Positions 54,743 through 64,000 of a stretch of DNA of 64,000 nucleotides are shown piece by piece. The DNA is taken from contig JABCZI010000002.1 of assembly GCA_013289765.1 (NCBI GenBank), positions 496,001 to 560,000 of the forward strand, read 5' to 3'. Every line of letters starts with the position of its first letter. The first letter of the stretch is position 1. The position numbers were made by a program, and so were the translations under genes. The notes below the pieces were generated by a model. That model searched no databases and was not told where the DNA came from. It saw only the letters and a program-made list of their open reading frames with translations. Source of the DNA: Acidobacteriota bacterium. GTDB lineage: Bacteria; Acidobacteriota; Terriglobia; Terriglobales; Acidobacteriaceae.

Positions 54743-56596
54743 TTATTTCGCGGACTTCTGGTTCTCTGCTTTTGCATTCGCTAGGAACTGCAGGGTGCGG
54801 AGAATTCCAGCGCCTTCCTTCACGTAAATCAACTGATTTGCTTTCACGTCCTTGAGCGTGTCGATCTGGCCGCTGGGCCAACGAATCTCAAGCACGTCAA
54901 CTTTCTCGGCTTTTCCAAGGCCAAAATGAATTCGCAAATCGTTTTGTGAAATGTAACTGCCTCCGCTACGGACTTCGTCGATTTGCTGGTGCGGCTTCGT
55001 CTCGCCGGGAGGGTGCGTTGTGCAAATGAGCCGCGCTCCGATGCCGCTGCGGTTCGACTTTACACCGATGGTGCGAATCTTGATCCAATTGTTGCCGAGC
55101 TTAGAGGTGCAATGGAGGAGTTGCGGATAGTCGTTGACGGTGTTTACGACCACGTCGATGTTGCCGTCGTTATCGAAATCGCCGAAGGCGCATCCGCGCG
55201 CGGGAGCAGGATCGGAAATTCCAGGTCCGGCTTGAAACGAAACATCGGCGAAGTGTCCGTTGTGCTGGTTTTGGTAGAGCAGTTTGCGCTGCGGATATCC
55301 TGCTTCGGTTTTTAGCTGCTCGACTTCCGGATAGACATGGCCGTTGCAGATAAGAATGTCAGGCCAGCCATCATTGTCGAAATCGAAAAAGCCGCAGCCC
55401 CAGCCGAGAAATTGAGTATGAGCGCCGAGGCCTGCGGTGAAGGTTGCGTCCTCAAAAGTGCCGCCGCCGATGTTGTGGTAGAGCGAAGGAGTATCGCCGG
55501 CGAAGTTTGTCTTCACCAGATCAAGATTGCCGTCGAGATCATAATCTGCCGCCGAAACTCCCATGCCCGCCTGCGGCTTTCCGTCAGGACTGAGCGCGCA
55601 GCCGGCGTCGATGGCGATGTCTTCGAAGGTTCCATTCTTCTTATTGTGATAAAGGGCACTGGCGGTGGAATCATTGGCCACGTAAATGTCGGGCCAGCCG
55701 TCGTTATCGAAATCGGCGGTGAGAACGCCCAGGCCGTAGGTCCCGTTGGCGCGAAAAATTCCCGCAGCCTCGGAAACATCGGTGAAAGTGCCGTCGCCGT
55801 TATTGTGATAGAGAATATTCTTGCCGCCCTGAAGGCCGGGCGGCCCGCAGGCGACCAGCACTCCTTTATATAGGCACGGGCCGGATTCGGGGACGGGCGC
55901 GGTGGCCAGGTCCATGTCGATGTAGTTGGCGACGAAGAGGTCGAGGTGGCCGTCGCGGTCGTAATCGACGAAGGCGCAGCCGGTGTTCCAGCGCGTGCCT
56001 TTGCCGGCGACGCCGGCCTTCTGGCTGACGTCGGTGAAAGTGCCGTCACCGTTGTTGTGATAGAGAACATTTTTTCCGTAGTAGGTGACGAAGAGATCTT
56101 CGAAGCCATCATTGTCGTAGTCGCCGATGCAGACGCCCTGCCCCCAGCCGGAGTGGGCGACTCCGGCTTTCGCGGTCACGTCGGTGAAGGTGCCGTCGCG
56201 GTTATTGCGAAAAAGGTGCGAGGTCGGTTCGCTGCCCGGAGGGAAGCCTTCGAGACGCGAGCCGTTGACGATAAAAATATCGAGCCAGCCATCGTTATCG
56301 TAATCGTAGAAAGCAATGCCGCAGCCCGTGGTTTCGAGCAGATATTTGTTCTTGTGTTCTCCGCCGAAAAAAGTTTTCACGTTTAAGCCGGATTCGCGCG
56401 CGACGTTGAGAAAACTTACGCCGAGATCGGGCGATGGAGAGGCCGGTTCTTTTAAATCAGGTTTCTGGAATGTGGGATTAAAGGCGTTTAGCCCGCGTGG
56501 ACGAACTAATCCCAAGACGCCTTCCAGCGACAAGACCAGCGCCGAACGGCTGAGAGACTTCAGAAATACGCGGCGTGAAGGGAACAAAGGGAACAA
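54743..56596 (-). CDS. CRTAC1/ASPIC-UnbV secreted repeat protein
   Basis: A 617-residue exported protein. The N-terminus carries a twin-arginine-like signal (SRRVFLKSLSRSALVLS). The body is a chain of FG-GAP/VCBS-like calcium loops (YDYDNDGWLDIFIVN, GDYDNDGFEDLFV, VDYDRDGHLDLFVANY, ADFDNDGWPDIYVAND, ADYDLDGNLDLV, FDFDNDGWPDILICN, GDFDNDGNIDVVVN). The C-terminus is an ASPIC/UnbV domain (NNWIKIRTIGVKSNRSGIGARL, IRWPSGQIDTLKDV). It probably forms a calcium-bound beta-propeller outside the cytoplasm. Role unknown; such proteins are very common in Acidobacteriota. Cotranscribed with the PfkB kinase. Confidence 0.92.
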   Translation of the reverse strand: MFPLFPSRRVFLKSLSRSALVLSLEGVLGLVRPRGLNAFNPTFQKPDLKEPASPSPDLGVSFLNVARESGLNVKTFFGGEHKNKYLLETTGCGIAFYDYDNDGWLDIFIVNGSRLEGFPPGSEPTSHLFRNNRDGTFTDVTAKAGVAHSGWGQGVCIGDYDNDGFEDLFVTYYGKNVLYHNNGDGTFTDVSQKAGVAGKGTRWNTGCAFVDYDRDGHLDLFVANYIDMDLATAPVPESGPCLYKGVLVACGPPGLQGGKNILYHNNGDGTFTDVSEAAGIFRANGTYGLGVLTADFDNDGWPDIYVANDSTASALYHNKKNGTFEDIAIDAGCALSPDGKPQAGMGVSAADYDLDGNLDLVKTNFAGDTPSLYHNIGGGTFEDATFTAGLGAHTQFLGWGCGFFDFDNDGWPDILICNGHVYPEVEQLKTEAGYPQRKLLYQNQHNGHFADVSFQAGPGISDPAPARGCAFGDFDNDGNIDVVVNTVNDYPQLLHCTSKLGNNWIKIRTIGVKSNRSGIGARLICTTHPPGETKPHQQIDEVRSGGSYISQNDLRIHFGLGKAEKVDVLEIRWPSGQIDTLKDVKANQLIYVKEGAGILRTLQFLANAKAENQKSAK

Positions 56597-56666
56597 GAGG
56601 TCGCTACCTGGCGTTTCGCTCGTGCTAGAATTCGCCCCTATTCCTTATATTCAGTGAGTCCTATCT

Positions 56667-59309
56667 TTGCAAGCTCCGGCGGCGGGTAGATTGGATCGGG
56701 CGGCTCAAGTACGCGTGGTAATCAGGGTAGCGGCGCGTTTTCTTCGGCGCTCTCGATGCCTGGCGTGTTCCCTGCTTCTGTCGCTGATTTTCATGCAGTT
56801 CCTGGCGGCGGCGCAGGAGTTGCCCGCGGGTTTGGAACTGTCGCGCACCGTTCGTTCGTGGGAGTTCCTGCCTGTAGTGGGGACGCGGGCTGGATTATTT
56901 GGGAACGAGAGTGGACGCTTTGAGGCCTGGGCTTATCCTCTGAAAATTTTTCGCGATTTTCATCTCACCTTTCATGTGGATGGAAGAGCTTTGCCGGCGG
57001 AAAGCCTGGCGCGAACGCTGACGGTGCGTCCAGAGTCTGCGACGCTGGTCTACGTGGGTGATTCGTTTCGCATGAAGGAGACATTATTCGTGCCCCAGCA
57101 TGAAGCGGGGGCGGTGCTTGAGTTGGAAGTGGAAACCGCGCAACCGCTGGAGGTGGAAGCGGGCTTTGTGGGCGACTTTTCCTTGGAGTGGCCAGCCGCG
57201 ATGGGCGGCACCTACGCCGAATGGGACGCGACTCAGCGGTCTGTAGTGTTTGGAGAGGAGACAAAGAAGTTCGCCGCGCTGGTGGGATCTCCGACCGCGG
57301 GAGATGTTCATTTAGCCTATGAGACGAATTACTCTTCGTCGCAGGAAACCTCGTTTCGCCTGGGCGTTACGCAGAAGGGTCGCGAGACCAAGGTGATCGT
57401 GGTCGCAGCCTCTGTGTTGGGTCGTGAAGATGCGAAAAAAACATACGAGCATCTGGCAAACTCTTACGAGCAACTGCAGCACGAATCTGCGGAATATTAC
57501 CGCGATTATCTGGCGCGCACCGTAAATCTTGAACTTCCGGATAGTGCCTTGCAGCAAGCCTATGACTGGGCACGCGTGAGCACAATCCAAGGTCTTGTTG
57601 CAAATCCTTATCTTGGTACGGGATTAGTTGCGGGGTATCGCACATCGGGAGTGAGCCAGCGGCCTGGCTTTGCATGGTTTTTTGGACGCGATTCGCTGTG
57701 GACGTCGTTCGCGCTGAATGCTGCTGGCGACTATTCCACGACGCGCGCCGCACTGGAGTTCATCAGCAAATACCAGCGCGAGGACGGAAAGATTCCGCAC
57801 GAGATCGCGCAGGGGGCGAGTTTTGTTCCGTGGTTCAAGGATTATCCGTATCCGTACGCTTCAGCGGATGCGACGCCGCTGTTCATTATTGCGATGAACG
57901 ATTATGTGACGCAGAGCGGCGATGTCGAGTTCGCACGCACGAAGTGGGACAGCATTTGGAAAGCCTATCAATTTCTGCGGTCGACTTACGATGCGCAGGG
58001 ATTCGCACAGAACGCGGGAATCGGACATGGTTGGGTTGAGGGCGGGCCACTGCTTCCTGTAAGAGCGGAGTTCTATCAGAGCGGGCTTGGGGTTGAGGCG
58101 TTGCAGGCATTGGCGAATCTGGCGGGCGTTGTCGGCCAAGACGATGCGAAGAAAAAGCTGGCTGCTGAATTTGAGCGGCAGAAGCCCGCGCTTGATCACG
58201 CGTTCTGGATCCCCGAGACAAAGACTTATGCATTCGCGCTGAAGCAGAATAATCAGCGCGTGGATGAGCCCAGCGTTCTCACAACCGTGCCTATGTGGTT
58301 TGAATTGCCGGACGCAGGTCACGCGGAAGAAATGATTACGCGACTCGCCGATGCGGACTTGGAAACAGACTGGGGGATGCGGATTATTTCATCGGGCTCC
58401 AAGGTCTATGACGGGTCGGGGTATCACTTTGGAGCGGTCTGGCCACTGTTCACGGGCTGGGCATCGGTGGGAGAGTATCGATATCATCGCGAACTGTCGG
58501 CGTATTCGAATCTGCGGGCCAATGCGCTTCTCGGCTTCGACGGATCGCTCGGCCACTTTTCGGAAGTTCTTTCCGGAGATTATTATCAGGGATTTTCGAC
58601 GAGTTCGCCGCATCAGATTTGGTCCGCGGCAATGGTCGTGAGTCCGATGCTGCGCGGGATGTTTGGATTGCAGACTGACGCGGAACATCATCAAATAACT
58701 TTCGCACCGCACGTTCGCGCGGACTGGACGGCATTTGGAATTCGCAATTTGCGCGTGAGCCAGACGAGTGTGGATTTCCAATATCGCAAGATGCGGAACA
58801 GCGTCACCGTTGAGGCCACACGCAAGGGCTCCGGCGATTGTTGGGTACAGTTTTCGCCTGCATTCAGTTTGCGCACGAAAATTCTCTCGGTTGAGATGAA
58901 TGGAACGCCGCTGCCGTTTAAGATTCAAGCCAATGATGAAGACCAGCATGTATCCATGCGCTTCCCGATTCATGATGGGGCTAACAGCGTGGTGATCCGG
59001 ACGAAAAATGATTTCGGGCTGACGCTGACGAATGAGCTTCCGCCGCTCGGCAGCACGAGTCGCGGACTGCGGGTCATTTCACGTTTGTGGAATTCGGCGC
59101 GCGATCGGTTGACTCTCGAAGTCTCAGGTGTGCCGGGTAGGGATTATGAACTTGGCGTTTGGAACCCCGAACAGGTTGCAGCTGTGGACGGTGCGATTCT
59201 GACCAAGCAAGGGAAATTACGGATCACAATTCCAGCAACCCCGATTCCAGCAGACAAAAACACGGGCTACACTCATCGTTTGGTAGTGATCCACTTTGGC
59301 AACGCCTGA
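56667..59309 (+). CDS. Secreted glycosidase, amylo-alpha-1,6-glucosidase-like
   Basis: An 880-residue exported protein. After a basic N-terminus and signal segment (CLACSLLLSLIFMQFLAAA) comes a beta-sandwich domain, then an (alpha/alpha)6 barrel like the C-terminal domain of glycogen debranching enzymes: GFAWFFGRDSLWTSFALNAAG, KYQREDGKIPHEI, DATPLFIIAMNDYV and DGSGYHFGAVWPLFTGW. The acid/base residues cannot be assigned confidently; the Asp of FFGRDS and the Glu of HGWVEGG are candidates. It probably cleaves alpha-glucosidic bonds. The GH13 gene follows after 88 bases on the same strand. Confidence 0.85.
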   Translation: MQAPAAGRLDRAAQVRVVIRVAARFLRRSRCLACSLLLSLIFMQFLAAAQELPAGLELSRTVRSWEFLPVVGTRAGLFGNESGRFEAWAYPLKIFRDFHLTFHVDGRALPAESLARTLTVRPESATLVYVGDSFRMKETLFVPQHEAGAVLELEVETAQPLEVEAGFVGDFSLEWPAAMGGTYAEWDATQRSVVFGEETKKFAALVGSPTAGDVHLAYETNYSSSQETSFRLGVTQKGRETKVIVVAASVLGREDAKKTYEHLANSYEQLQHESAEYYRDYLARTVNLELPDSALQQAYDWARVSTIQGLVANPYLGTGLVAGYRTSGVSQRPGFAWFFGRDSLWTSFALNAAGDYSTTRAALEFISKYQREDGKIPHEIAQGASFVPWFKDYPYPYASADATPLFIIAMNDYVTQSGDVEFARTKWDSIWKAYQFLRSTYDAQGFAQNAGIGHGWVEGGPLLPVRAEFYQSGLGVEALQALANLAGVVGQDDAKKKLAAEFERQKPALDHAFWIPETKTYAFALKQNNQRVDEPSVLTTVPMWFELPDAGHAEEMITRLADADLETDWGMRIISSGSKVYDGSGYHFGAVWPLFTGWASVGEYRYHRELSAYSNLRANALLGFDGSLGHFSEVLSGDYYQGFSTSSPHQIWSAAMVVSPMLRGMFGLQTDAEHHQITFAPHVRADWTAFGIRNLRVSQTSVDFQYRKMRNSVTVEATRKGSGDCWVQFSPAFSLRTKILSVEMNGTPLPFKIQANDEDQHVSMRFPIHDGANSVVIRTKNDFGLTLTNELPPLGSTSRGLRVISRLWNSARDRLTLEVSGVPGRDYELGVWNPEQVAAVDGAILTKQGKLRITIPATPIPADKNTGYTHRLVVIHFGNA

Positions 59310-59397
59310 GGGACGGTGAATGGTTTGACTCCCCCGGAAGAACAGTTCAATCTCTATAGGCAGTGGCCGATGCCTACGTCGGACGGAGGTCGTCAGC

Positions 59398-61101
59398 ATG
59401 AAAAAAGTCGTTCTTTTGATGTGTGCGCTTTTCATTGGTACCTGCATTCTGGGGCTGAGCGCTTCTGCCCAAGCTCCTGCGCACGCCGTGGACAAAGAAG
59501 GTCATCAGTGGTGGCAGCATGCGGTGTTTTACGAAATTTATCCTCGCAGTTTTGCGGATAGTAATAATGACGGCATCGGCGATCTGAAGGGGATTGCCAC
59601 GAAGCTGGATTATTTAAAAGATCTGGGAGTTGATGCGATCTGGATTTCGCCCTGTTTCCCTTCTCCGCAAGTGGATTTTGGCTACGACGTTTCCGATTAC
59701 GAAAATATCGACCCGATGTATGGGACGCTGGCGGATTTCGATGTGCTGGCCAGCGAAGCGAAGAAGCGCAACATTCATATCATCCTCGATTTTGTTGTCA
59801 ATCACAGTTCCGATCAACATAAGTGGTTTTTGGATTCGAAATCGTCACGCACTTCGGCGCACCGCGACTGGTACATTTGGCGCGACGGCAAAGGGCCGGG
59901 ACAACCGCCGAATAATTGGACTTCGACTTTTGGCGGCTCGGCGTGGAAGCTGGATCCAGCGACGAACCAGTATTACTACCATTACTTTTATGCGGAGCAG
60001 CCGGATTTGAACTGGCGCAATCCGGCGGTGAAGGACGCGATGTTTGGCGTGGAGAGTTGGTGGTACAAGCGTGGCGTGTCGGGATTCCGGCTGGATGCGG
60101 TGGATACTTTGTTCGAGGATCCGAACCTGAAAGACAATCCGATTCTGCGTCCAGGAACGAACGCGTTTGGCGATCCGATCGAAGATAAGAAGTACAACAC
60201 AAAGCTGCCCGAAGTACACGATGTCTTGCGCGGCCTGCGCAAAGTGGCTGATCAATACGGTGCGGTTCTGATAGGCGAGACCTGGACCGCGGACGTGGCC
60301 GAACTGAACCAGTATTACGGCCAGGGCAATAACGAACTGCAGATGCCCATGGATTTTCTCTTCACCATGGTCAACAAGCTTTCGCCGGCGGAATTCAGAA
60401 AGCAAATCGCGGCGGTGAATGGCGCCTCAGGATGGCCGACTTTTGTGATCAGCAATCACGACATTGTGCGCTCTTACGACCGTTACGGCGACGGCGAGCA
60501 CAACGACCAGATCGCGAAACTTATGGCGGCGCTTTACCTCACATTGCGCGGAACTCCGATTATGTATTACGGAGAAGAAATTGGAATGAAGACTACGCCG
60601 GCGACCAATAAAGAAGAGGTTAAGGACCCGATTGGCCGCACAGGTTGGCCGCAAGAGAAAGGGCGCGACGGCGAACGCACTCCCATGCAATGGGATGACA
60701 GCGCGAACGCGGGCTTTTCGACAGCGACCCCTTGGCTTCCGGTTCCGCCCACCTATAAAACGCATAACGTGGCGGAGGAATCGAAGGATCCGAATTCCGT
60801 GCTCGAGTTCTACAAGAAAGTGCTAAAGCTGCGGCACGAAAACACGGCCCTGCTGGATGGAAGCTATAAAGCGATCAACGAGGCCGACGATAATGTGCTT
60901 TCGTATCTGCGTGATTATAGAGATCACGGCGTGGTTGTAGCGCTGAACATGACGAATGCCCCGCAGAAAATCAGCGTTGGATTGAAGGGCAATGGCTTTG
61001 CTTCGATGAAGAGTCTGTTGGCTACGGGATCTTCATCAGGAAGCGGAGACGAGGTTTCTCTGGAGCCTTACGGAGTTTTTATCGGAGAGCTGAGCAAATA
61101 G
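59398..61101 (+). CDS. Secreted GH13 alpha-glucosidase / alpha-amylase family enzyme
   Basis: A 567-residue exported enzyme: signal peptide MKKVVLLMCALFIGTCILGLSASA, then the GH13 barrel with VFYEIYPRSFADSNNDGIGDLKGI, DFVVNHSSDQH, the nucleophile Asp233 in GFRLDAVD, the acid/base Glu294 in IGETW and Asp355 in SNHDIVR. The domain order matches oligo-1,6-glucosidase/alpha-glucosidase (GH13 subfamilies of the QPDLNW type). GGAGGT lies before the ATG. With the upstream glycosidase it likely degrades alpha-glucans outside the inner membrane. Confidence 0.93.
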   Translation: MKKVVLLMCALFIGTCILGLSASAQAPAHAVDKEGHQWWQHAVFYEIYPRSFADSNNDGIGDLKGIATKLDYLKDLGVDAIWISPCFPSPQVDFGYDVSDYENIDPMYGTLADFDVLASEAKKRNIHIILDFVVNHSSDQHKWFLDSKSSRTSAHRDWYIWRDGKGPGQPPNNWTSTFGGSAWKLDPATNQYYYHYFYAEQPDLNWRNPAVKDAMFGVESWWYKRGVSGFRLDAVDTLFEDPNLKDNPILRPGTNAFGDPIEDKKYNTKLPEVHDVLRGLRKVADQYGAVLIGETWTADVAELNQYYGQGNNELQMPMDFLFTMVNKLSPAEFRKQIAAVNGASGWPTFVISNHDIVRSYDRYGDGEHNDQIAKLMAALYLTLRGTPIMYYGEEIGMKTTPATNKEEVKDPIGRTGWPQEKGRDGERTPMQWDDSANAGFSTATPWLPVPPTYKTHNVAEESKDPNSVLEFYKKVLKLRHENTALLDGSYKAINEADDNVLSYLRDYRDHGVVVALNMTNAPQKISVGLKGNGFASMKSLLATGSSSGSGDEVSLEPYGVFIGELSK

Positions 61102-61129
61102 GTGCAATCGAAGAAGGTATTGGAGTAGG

Positions 61130-61155
61130 GGCTGGCTGCGTTGATGGCCGGCCTT
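61130..61155 (+). terminator. Possible terminator after the GH13 gene
   Basis: GGCTGGC (61130-61136) can pair with GCCGGCC (61147-61153) with one G-T pair and a 10-base loop, followed by TTATTT. Weak but well placed between convergent genes. Confidence 0.45.
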
Positions 61156-61157
61156 AT

Positions 61158-62648
61158 TTATGGAAGCTCCCAGGATTTCGTGCGGGATACAGCTTCATTC
61201 CAACGCTCACGCAGATGGCGTGCTTGCGATTGTGGCATGCGCGGCTCGAAGCGGCGTTCTTCCCGCGGCAGTTCCGAGATTGACTGCAATCCTTTCCAGA
61301 ATCCCGCTGCAAGCCCGGCAAGAAATGCTGCGCCCAGCGCAGTTGTTTCCGTCATCGAAGGGCGAACCACAGGTACACCAAGAATATCCGATTGAAACTG
61401 CATGAGAGCATCATTCGCGGATGCGCCGCCATCCACTCGCAATTCCTCGAGAGGAGTATTGGTGTCGGTTTGGACCGCATCCATAAGATCGGCGACCTGG
61501 TAAGCGATGCTCTCCAGAGCGGCTCGCGCGATATGGCCTGCATTGCTGCCGCGCGAGAGCCCGAAGAGTGCGCCGCGCGCATAGGAATCCCAGTGAGGAG
61601 CCCCGAGACCTACGAAGGCGGGAACGAAATAGACTCCGCCATTATCGGGAACAGAGTTTGCCAGAGCTTCGACCTCGAAAGACGCGCGGATAATTCCCAG
61701 ACTATCGCGTAGCCACTGAACCACGGCGCCGCCGACAAAGACGCTGCCCTCGAGCGCGTAATCAGTCTGGTGGCCGATTTTCCAGGCCACGGTGGTAACC
61801 AGGCGATTCGTGGAGTTGATCGCGCGACCCCCCGTGCTTTGCAGCATGAAACAGCCTGTGCCGTAGGTATTTTTGGTTAATCCCGGAGTAGTGCATTGTT
61901 GGCCGAATAATGCGGACTGCTGGTCGCCCGCGATGCCTGCGATCGAGATTCCATTAAGACCAGGAACCGAACTTACTTCCCCATAGACGTCGCTTGAGGG
62001 GCGAACGCTGGGCAACATCGATAAAGGAATTTGAAAGAGTTCGAGAAGTTCGTTGTCCCATTGACCGGAGTGAATATTGAAAAGCATGGTGCGGGAGGCG
62101 TTGCTGACGTCGGTGACGTGAACGCGGCCACCGGTCAATTTCCAGAGCAACCAACTGTCGACAGTGCCAAACGCGAGTCGTCCGGATTCTGCGAGTCCCC
62201 GAGCATTCGCGACGTTCTCCAGCATCCATGAAATCTTGGTGGCGGAAAAGTAGGCGTCGATCAATAAGCCGGTGCGCTGCTGTATAAGAGGCTCGTGACC
62301 TTGTGTTTTGAGCTGCTCGCAGAGAGCGGCAGTGCGACGATCCTGCCAAACTATCGCATTGTGGATAGGCTGGCCGGTTACGCGATCCCAAACGATAGTG
62401 GTTTCGCGCTGGTTGGTAATGCCAATTGCTGCAATGTCACTGGACTGCAACTTGGCTTTGGACAAGGCTTCCCGCGCTACGGCGATTTGCGATGCGGCAA
62501 TCTCTTCAGGGTCGTGCTCTACCCAACCCGGCTGGGGGAAGAACTGCGTGAACTCGCGCTGGGCCACGGAGACGACGGCGCCGCGATCGTCAAACAGCAA
62601 AGCTCGCGAACTGGTGGTGCCCTGATCGAGCGAGAGAATGTAAGCCAC
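61158..62648 (-). CDS. glpK: Glycerol kinase
   Basis: A 496-residue FGGY kinase that makes glycerol 3-phosphate. It opens with [17 protein letters not shown] and has [71 protein letters not shown] and the FGGY-type C-terminal segment [22 protein letters not shown]. The start is a GTG at 62648 with AGGAGAGG upstream. Immediately upstream on the same strand is a degraded glpF, so this was once a glpF-glpK operon. Confidence 0.96.
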   Translation of the reverse strand: MAYILSLDQGTTSSRALLFDDRGAVVSVAQREFTQFFPQPGWVEHDPEEIAASQIAVAREALSKAKLQSSDIAAIGITNQRETTIVWDRVTGQPIHNAIVWQDRRTAALCEQLKTQGHEPLIQQRTGLLIDAYFSATKISWMLENVANARGLAESGRLAFGTVDSWLLWKLTGGRVHVTDVSNASRTMLFNIHSGQWDNELLELFQIPLSMLPSVRPSSDVYGEVSSVPGLNGISIAGIAGDQQSALFGQQCTTPGLTKNTYGTGCFMLQSTGGRAINSTNRLVTTVAWKIGHQTDYALEGSVFVGGAVVQWLRDSLGIIRASFEVEALANSVPDNGGVYFVPAFVGLGAPHWDSYARGALFGLSRGSNAGHIARAALESIAYQVADLMDAVQTDTNTPLEELRVDGGASANDALMQFQSDILGVPVVRPSMTETTALGAAFLAGLAAGFWKGLQSISELPREERRFEPRMPQSQARHLRERWNEAVSRTKSWELP

Positions 62649-62676
62649 GAAACCTCTCCTATTTTTTTTGGTGCGA

Positions 62677-62875
62677 TTAGGACGATGGCCGGAGCGCTCT
62701 TAGGAAACGTCGAATGCCGAAATCGTAAATCGCCGCGCCAAACAGTCCTCCCAGCAGCGGTGCGACAACTAGTATCCACCAGACACGAGGGCCGTCGCTG
62801 AGGCGATTGTTCCTGAATCAGCCAAGGCGGTGAACAGACGCAGGCCGAAATCGCGCGCGGGGATTGATCGGGTTC
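62677..62875 (-). pseudogene. glpF: Remnant of glycerol facilitator glpF (MIP family), C-terminal fragment
   Basis: Only the last 65 or so codons remain. Read on the minus strand, one frame gives SIPARDFGLRLFTALADSG (family form: NPARDFGPRLFTALAG), and the -1-shifted frame then gives NNRLSDGPRVWWILVVAPLL and [20 protein letters not shown] to a TAA at 62677. This is the second NPA region and last helix of aquaglyceroporins. The Asn of NPA is replaced by Ile. Upstream, up to 63100, no frame continues the protein, so the N-terminal three quarters are gone. It sits 28 bases before glpK, the usual glpF place. Confidence 0.8.
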
Positions 62876-63275
62876 CGTGCATCCCAAGAACAGGCGACGT
62901 TAAGAGGCAGCATATGCAGAACAAAAATATGAGGTTAGTGCTGCTCCAACGATTAAGTTTACCGGTGCTTGTCTTACGGTTACCAGCGTTCGCTCTTCTA
63001 CAGGAAAGACCCTAGAGTCATGTAGTTATTTCCCGTGTTAACAATCTAATGTCACATTGATGTAGATTCGTGAATTTCTCTAAATATATTCATCAAAAAA
63101 TGTGTCGGGTTGATCATGATTTCGGCATCTACCCCTGCAGCGCCCACCCCCGGACTGTTCGTGCCTATCTCCGCCTACTATTACGACCCTTCGCTGCCGG
63201 TGTAAGAAACTTAAGTCAGGAAGCGACGAACATTTCGTCGCGCAGCTGGACCCTCCCTCAGTTCAGGAGATCTCT
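62876..63275. other. 400-base gap with no intact gene
   Basis: Lies between the glpF remnant and the HAMP-protein gene. AT content rises around 63040-63110. No ORF of note, RNA gene or terminator was recognised, apart from a GCGACGAA/TTCGTCGC hairpin (63223-63241, 3-base loop) 35 bases upstream of the next start codon. Confidence 0.6.
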
Positions 63276-64000
63276 ATGAAAAAGAACAATCGGGCGGCGA
63301 CGACTACCGTCGTCACTGGCGCGCCCGACGGAAGCCCAGAGACCCGAAGTACGGGGAACGGGAGCAACGGGGATTCTGTAGTCGTAGAGGAGCAGGTTAT
63401 TAACCAAGCCTCCGGCGACCTCAGCACCATCCTGGGCAGCCTGCAAGCCATGCGGAACGGCGATTTTTCTGTGCGCCTTCCGGGCTCTTGGACCGGGCTG
63501 CACGGAAAAATTGCTGACACATTTAATTCCATCGTCGCCGCTAATCAACAAATGGCGCAGGAATTAAAGCGCGTAGGTCAGGTCGTGGGCAAGGAAGGCA
63601 GAACTCGCGAGCGCACTCGCTTCCATGAATCCAGGGGTGCCTGGGGCGAAATGGAAGTTTCAATTAATACCCTAGTCGAGGATTTGCTTCGGCCGACAGA
63701 AGGTGTGACCCGGGCGATTGCTGCGGTCGCCCAGGGAAATCTTACCCAGACCGTTCGCCTGGACGTGGATGGTCGTCCGCTTGAGGGCGAATTCCTTCGC
63801 TCAGCCGACATCGTTAACACCATGATTCAACAACTCGGCGTCTTCACTGCCGAGGTCACGCGCGTGGCGCGTGAAGTCGGTACGGACGGAAAGCTCGGTG
63901 GCCAGGCCCAAGTGCCGGGTGTTGCCGGTACATGGAAGGATTTAACCGATTCCGTCAACTCGATGGCCAGCAACCTGACCGGGCAGGTACGCAATATCGC
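63276..64000 (+). CDS. HAMP-repeat sensor protein, N-terminal part (cut by the window end)
   Basis: ATG 63276 has AGGAGA 6 bases upstream and the frame stays open to the window end (241 codons seen). The first 45 residues are Thr/Ser/Gly-rich linker. Then come HAMP repeats: [64 protein letters not shown] with [14 protein letters not shown], and [15 protein letters not shown]. Proteins with such tandem HAMP domains and no membrane segment are soluble hybrid histidine kinases (GAF/HisKA/receiver domains follow). The kinase domain is beyond the window. Confidence 0.85.
   Translation, partial: MKKNNRAATTTVVTGAPDGSPETRSTGNGSNGDSVVVEEQVINQASGDLSTILGSLQAMRNGDFSVRLPGSWTGLHGKIADTFNSIVAANQQMAQELKRVGQVVGKEGRTRERTRFHESRGAWGEMEVSINTLVEDLLRPTEGVTRAIAAVAQGNLTQTVRLDVDGRPLEGEFLRSADIVNTMIQQLGVFTAEVTRVAREVGTDGKLGGQAQVPGVAGTWKDLTDSVNSMASNLTGQVRNI

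Noticed and set aside
1-64000. Search by eye for tRNA, rRNA, tmRNA, CRISPR arrays and full insertion sequences
   Set aside because: None was found; short palindromic and tandem repeats are present, but none has CRISPR spacing or a transposase.

Overview
The window looks like chromosomal DNA of an acidobacterium (Acidobacteriota, probably Terriglobia). This rests on the gene mix and on the many short palindromic repeats: a DUF5916 outer-membrane protein, a CRTAC1/ASPIC-UnbV protein, a sortilin-like BNR-repeat protein, HAMP-repeat sensor proteins, LpxC (so a Gram-negative envelope), and moderately high GC by eye. The assignment is inference; no rRNA gene, tRNA gene, CRISPR array or complete transposon was seen. 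Most of the window is ordinary core genome with small accessory pieces set in it.

Layout. 1-8.3 kb: the tail of an EF-G paralogue, a secreted metallo-beta-lactamase-fold enzyme, a secreted phosphoesterase, ruvB, a large DUF5916 protein, rpmE with promoter and terminator, and dusB, which carries two palindromic insertions in frame. 8.4-11.5 kb: AIM24-family protein, a retron-type reverse transcriptase with a candidate msr-msd RNA directly upstream, and a second metallo-beta-lactamase-fold enzyme. 11.6-15 kb: clpB and hsp20 (heat shock). 15-22.7 kb: an RlmI-like methyltransferase, a coiled-coil zinc-ribbon protein, a DPP IV-type peptidase broken by a one-base frameshift, an FmdB-type protein with a Ser/Lys tail, rsmI, a Phd/RelE-type toxin-antitoxin pair and yqeY. 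22.7-36 kb: a serine-synthesis pair (aminotransferase and serA), an M50 protease with CBS domains, rsmD, ridA with an amidohydrolase, CBS and DoxX proteins, an oxidoreductase, HU, folK and a PilZ protein. 36-48.6 kb: a repeat-filled gap, lpxC, an SDR, a 1131-residue GGDEF/HD-GYP protein, gltX, a zinc alcohol dehydrogenase and a ligase-ACP-acyltransferase fusion. 48.7-64 kb: secreted Kelch-like and BNR proteins, a sugar kinase, CRTAC1, two glycoside hydrolases, glpK with a decayed glpF beside it, and the start of a HAMP-repeat signalling protein cut by the window end.

How the genes relate. The clearest functional groups are heat shock (clpB, hsp20), serine biosynthesis (aminotransferase, serA), RNA modification (dusB, rlmI-like, rsmI, rsmD) and carbohydrate use (two glycosidases, PfkB kinase, glpK).

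The item most worth following is the retron at 9.16-10.67 kb. Its reverse transcriptase resembles, from memory, the long myxobacterial retron enzymes. The ncRNA candidate is bounded by a 17-bp inverted repeat (one G-U pair in the RNA), has an AGC right after the first arm as expected for the branching guanosine, and contains several hairpins. No obvious effector gene is fused to it or next to it. Secondary points are palindromic repeats that have become coding sequence in dusB and rsmI, the broken peptidase, and the glpF remnant.
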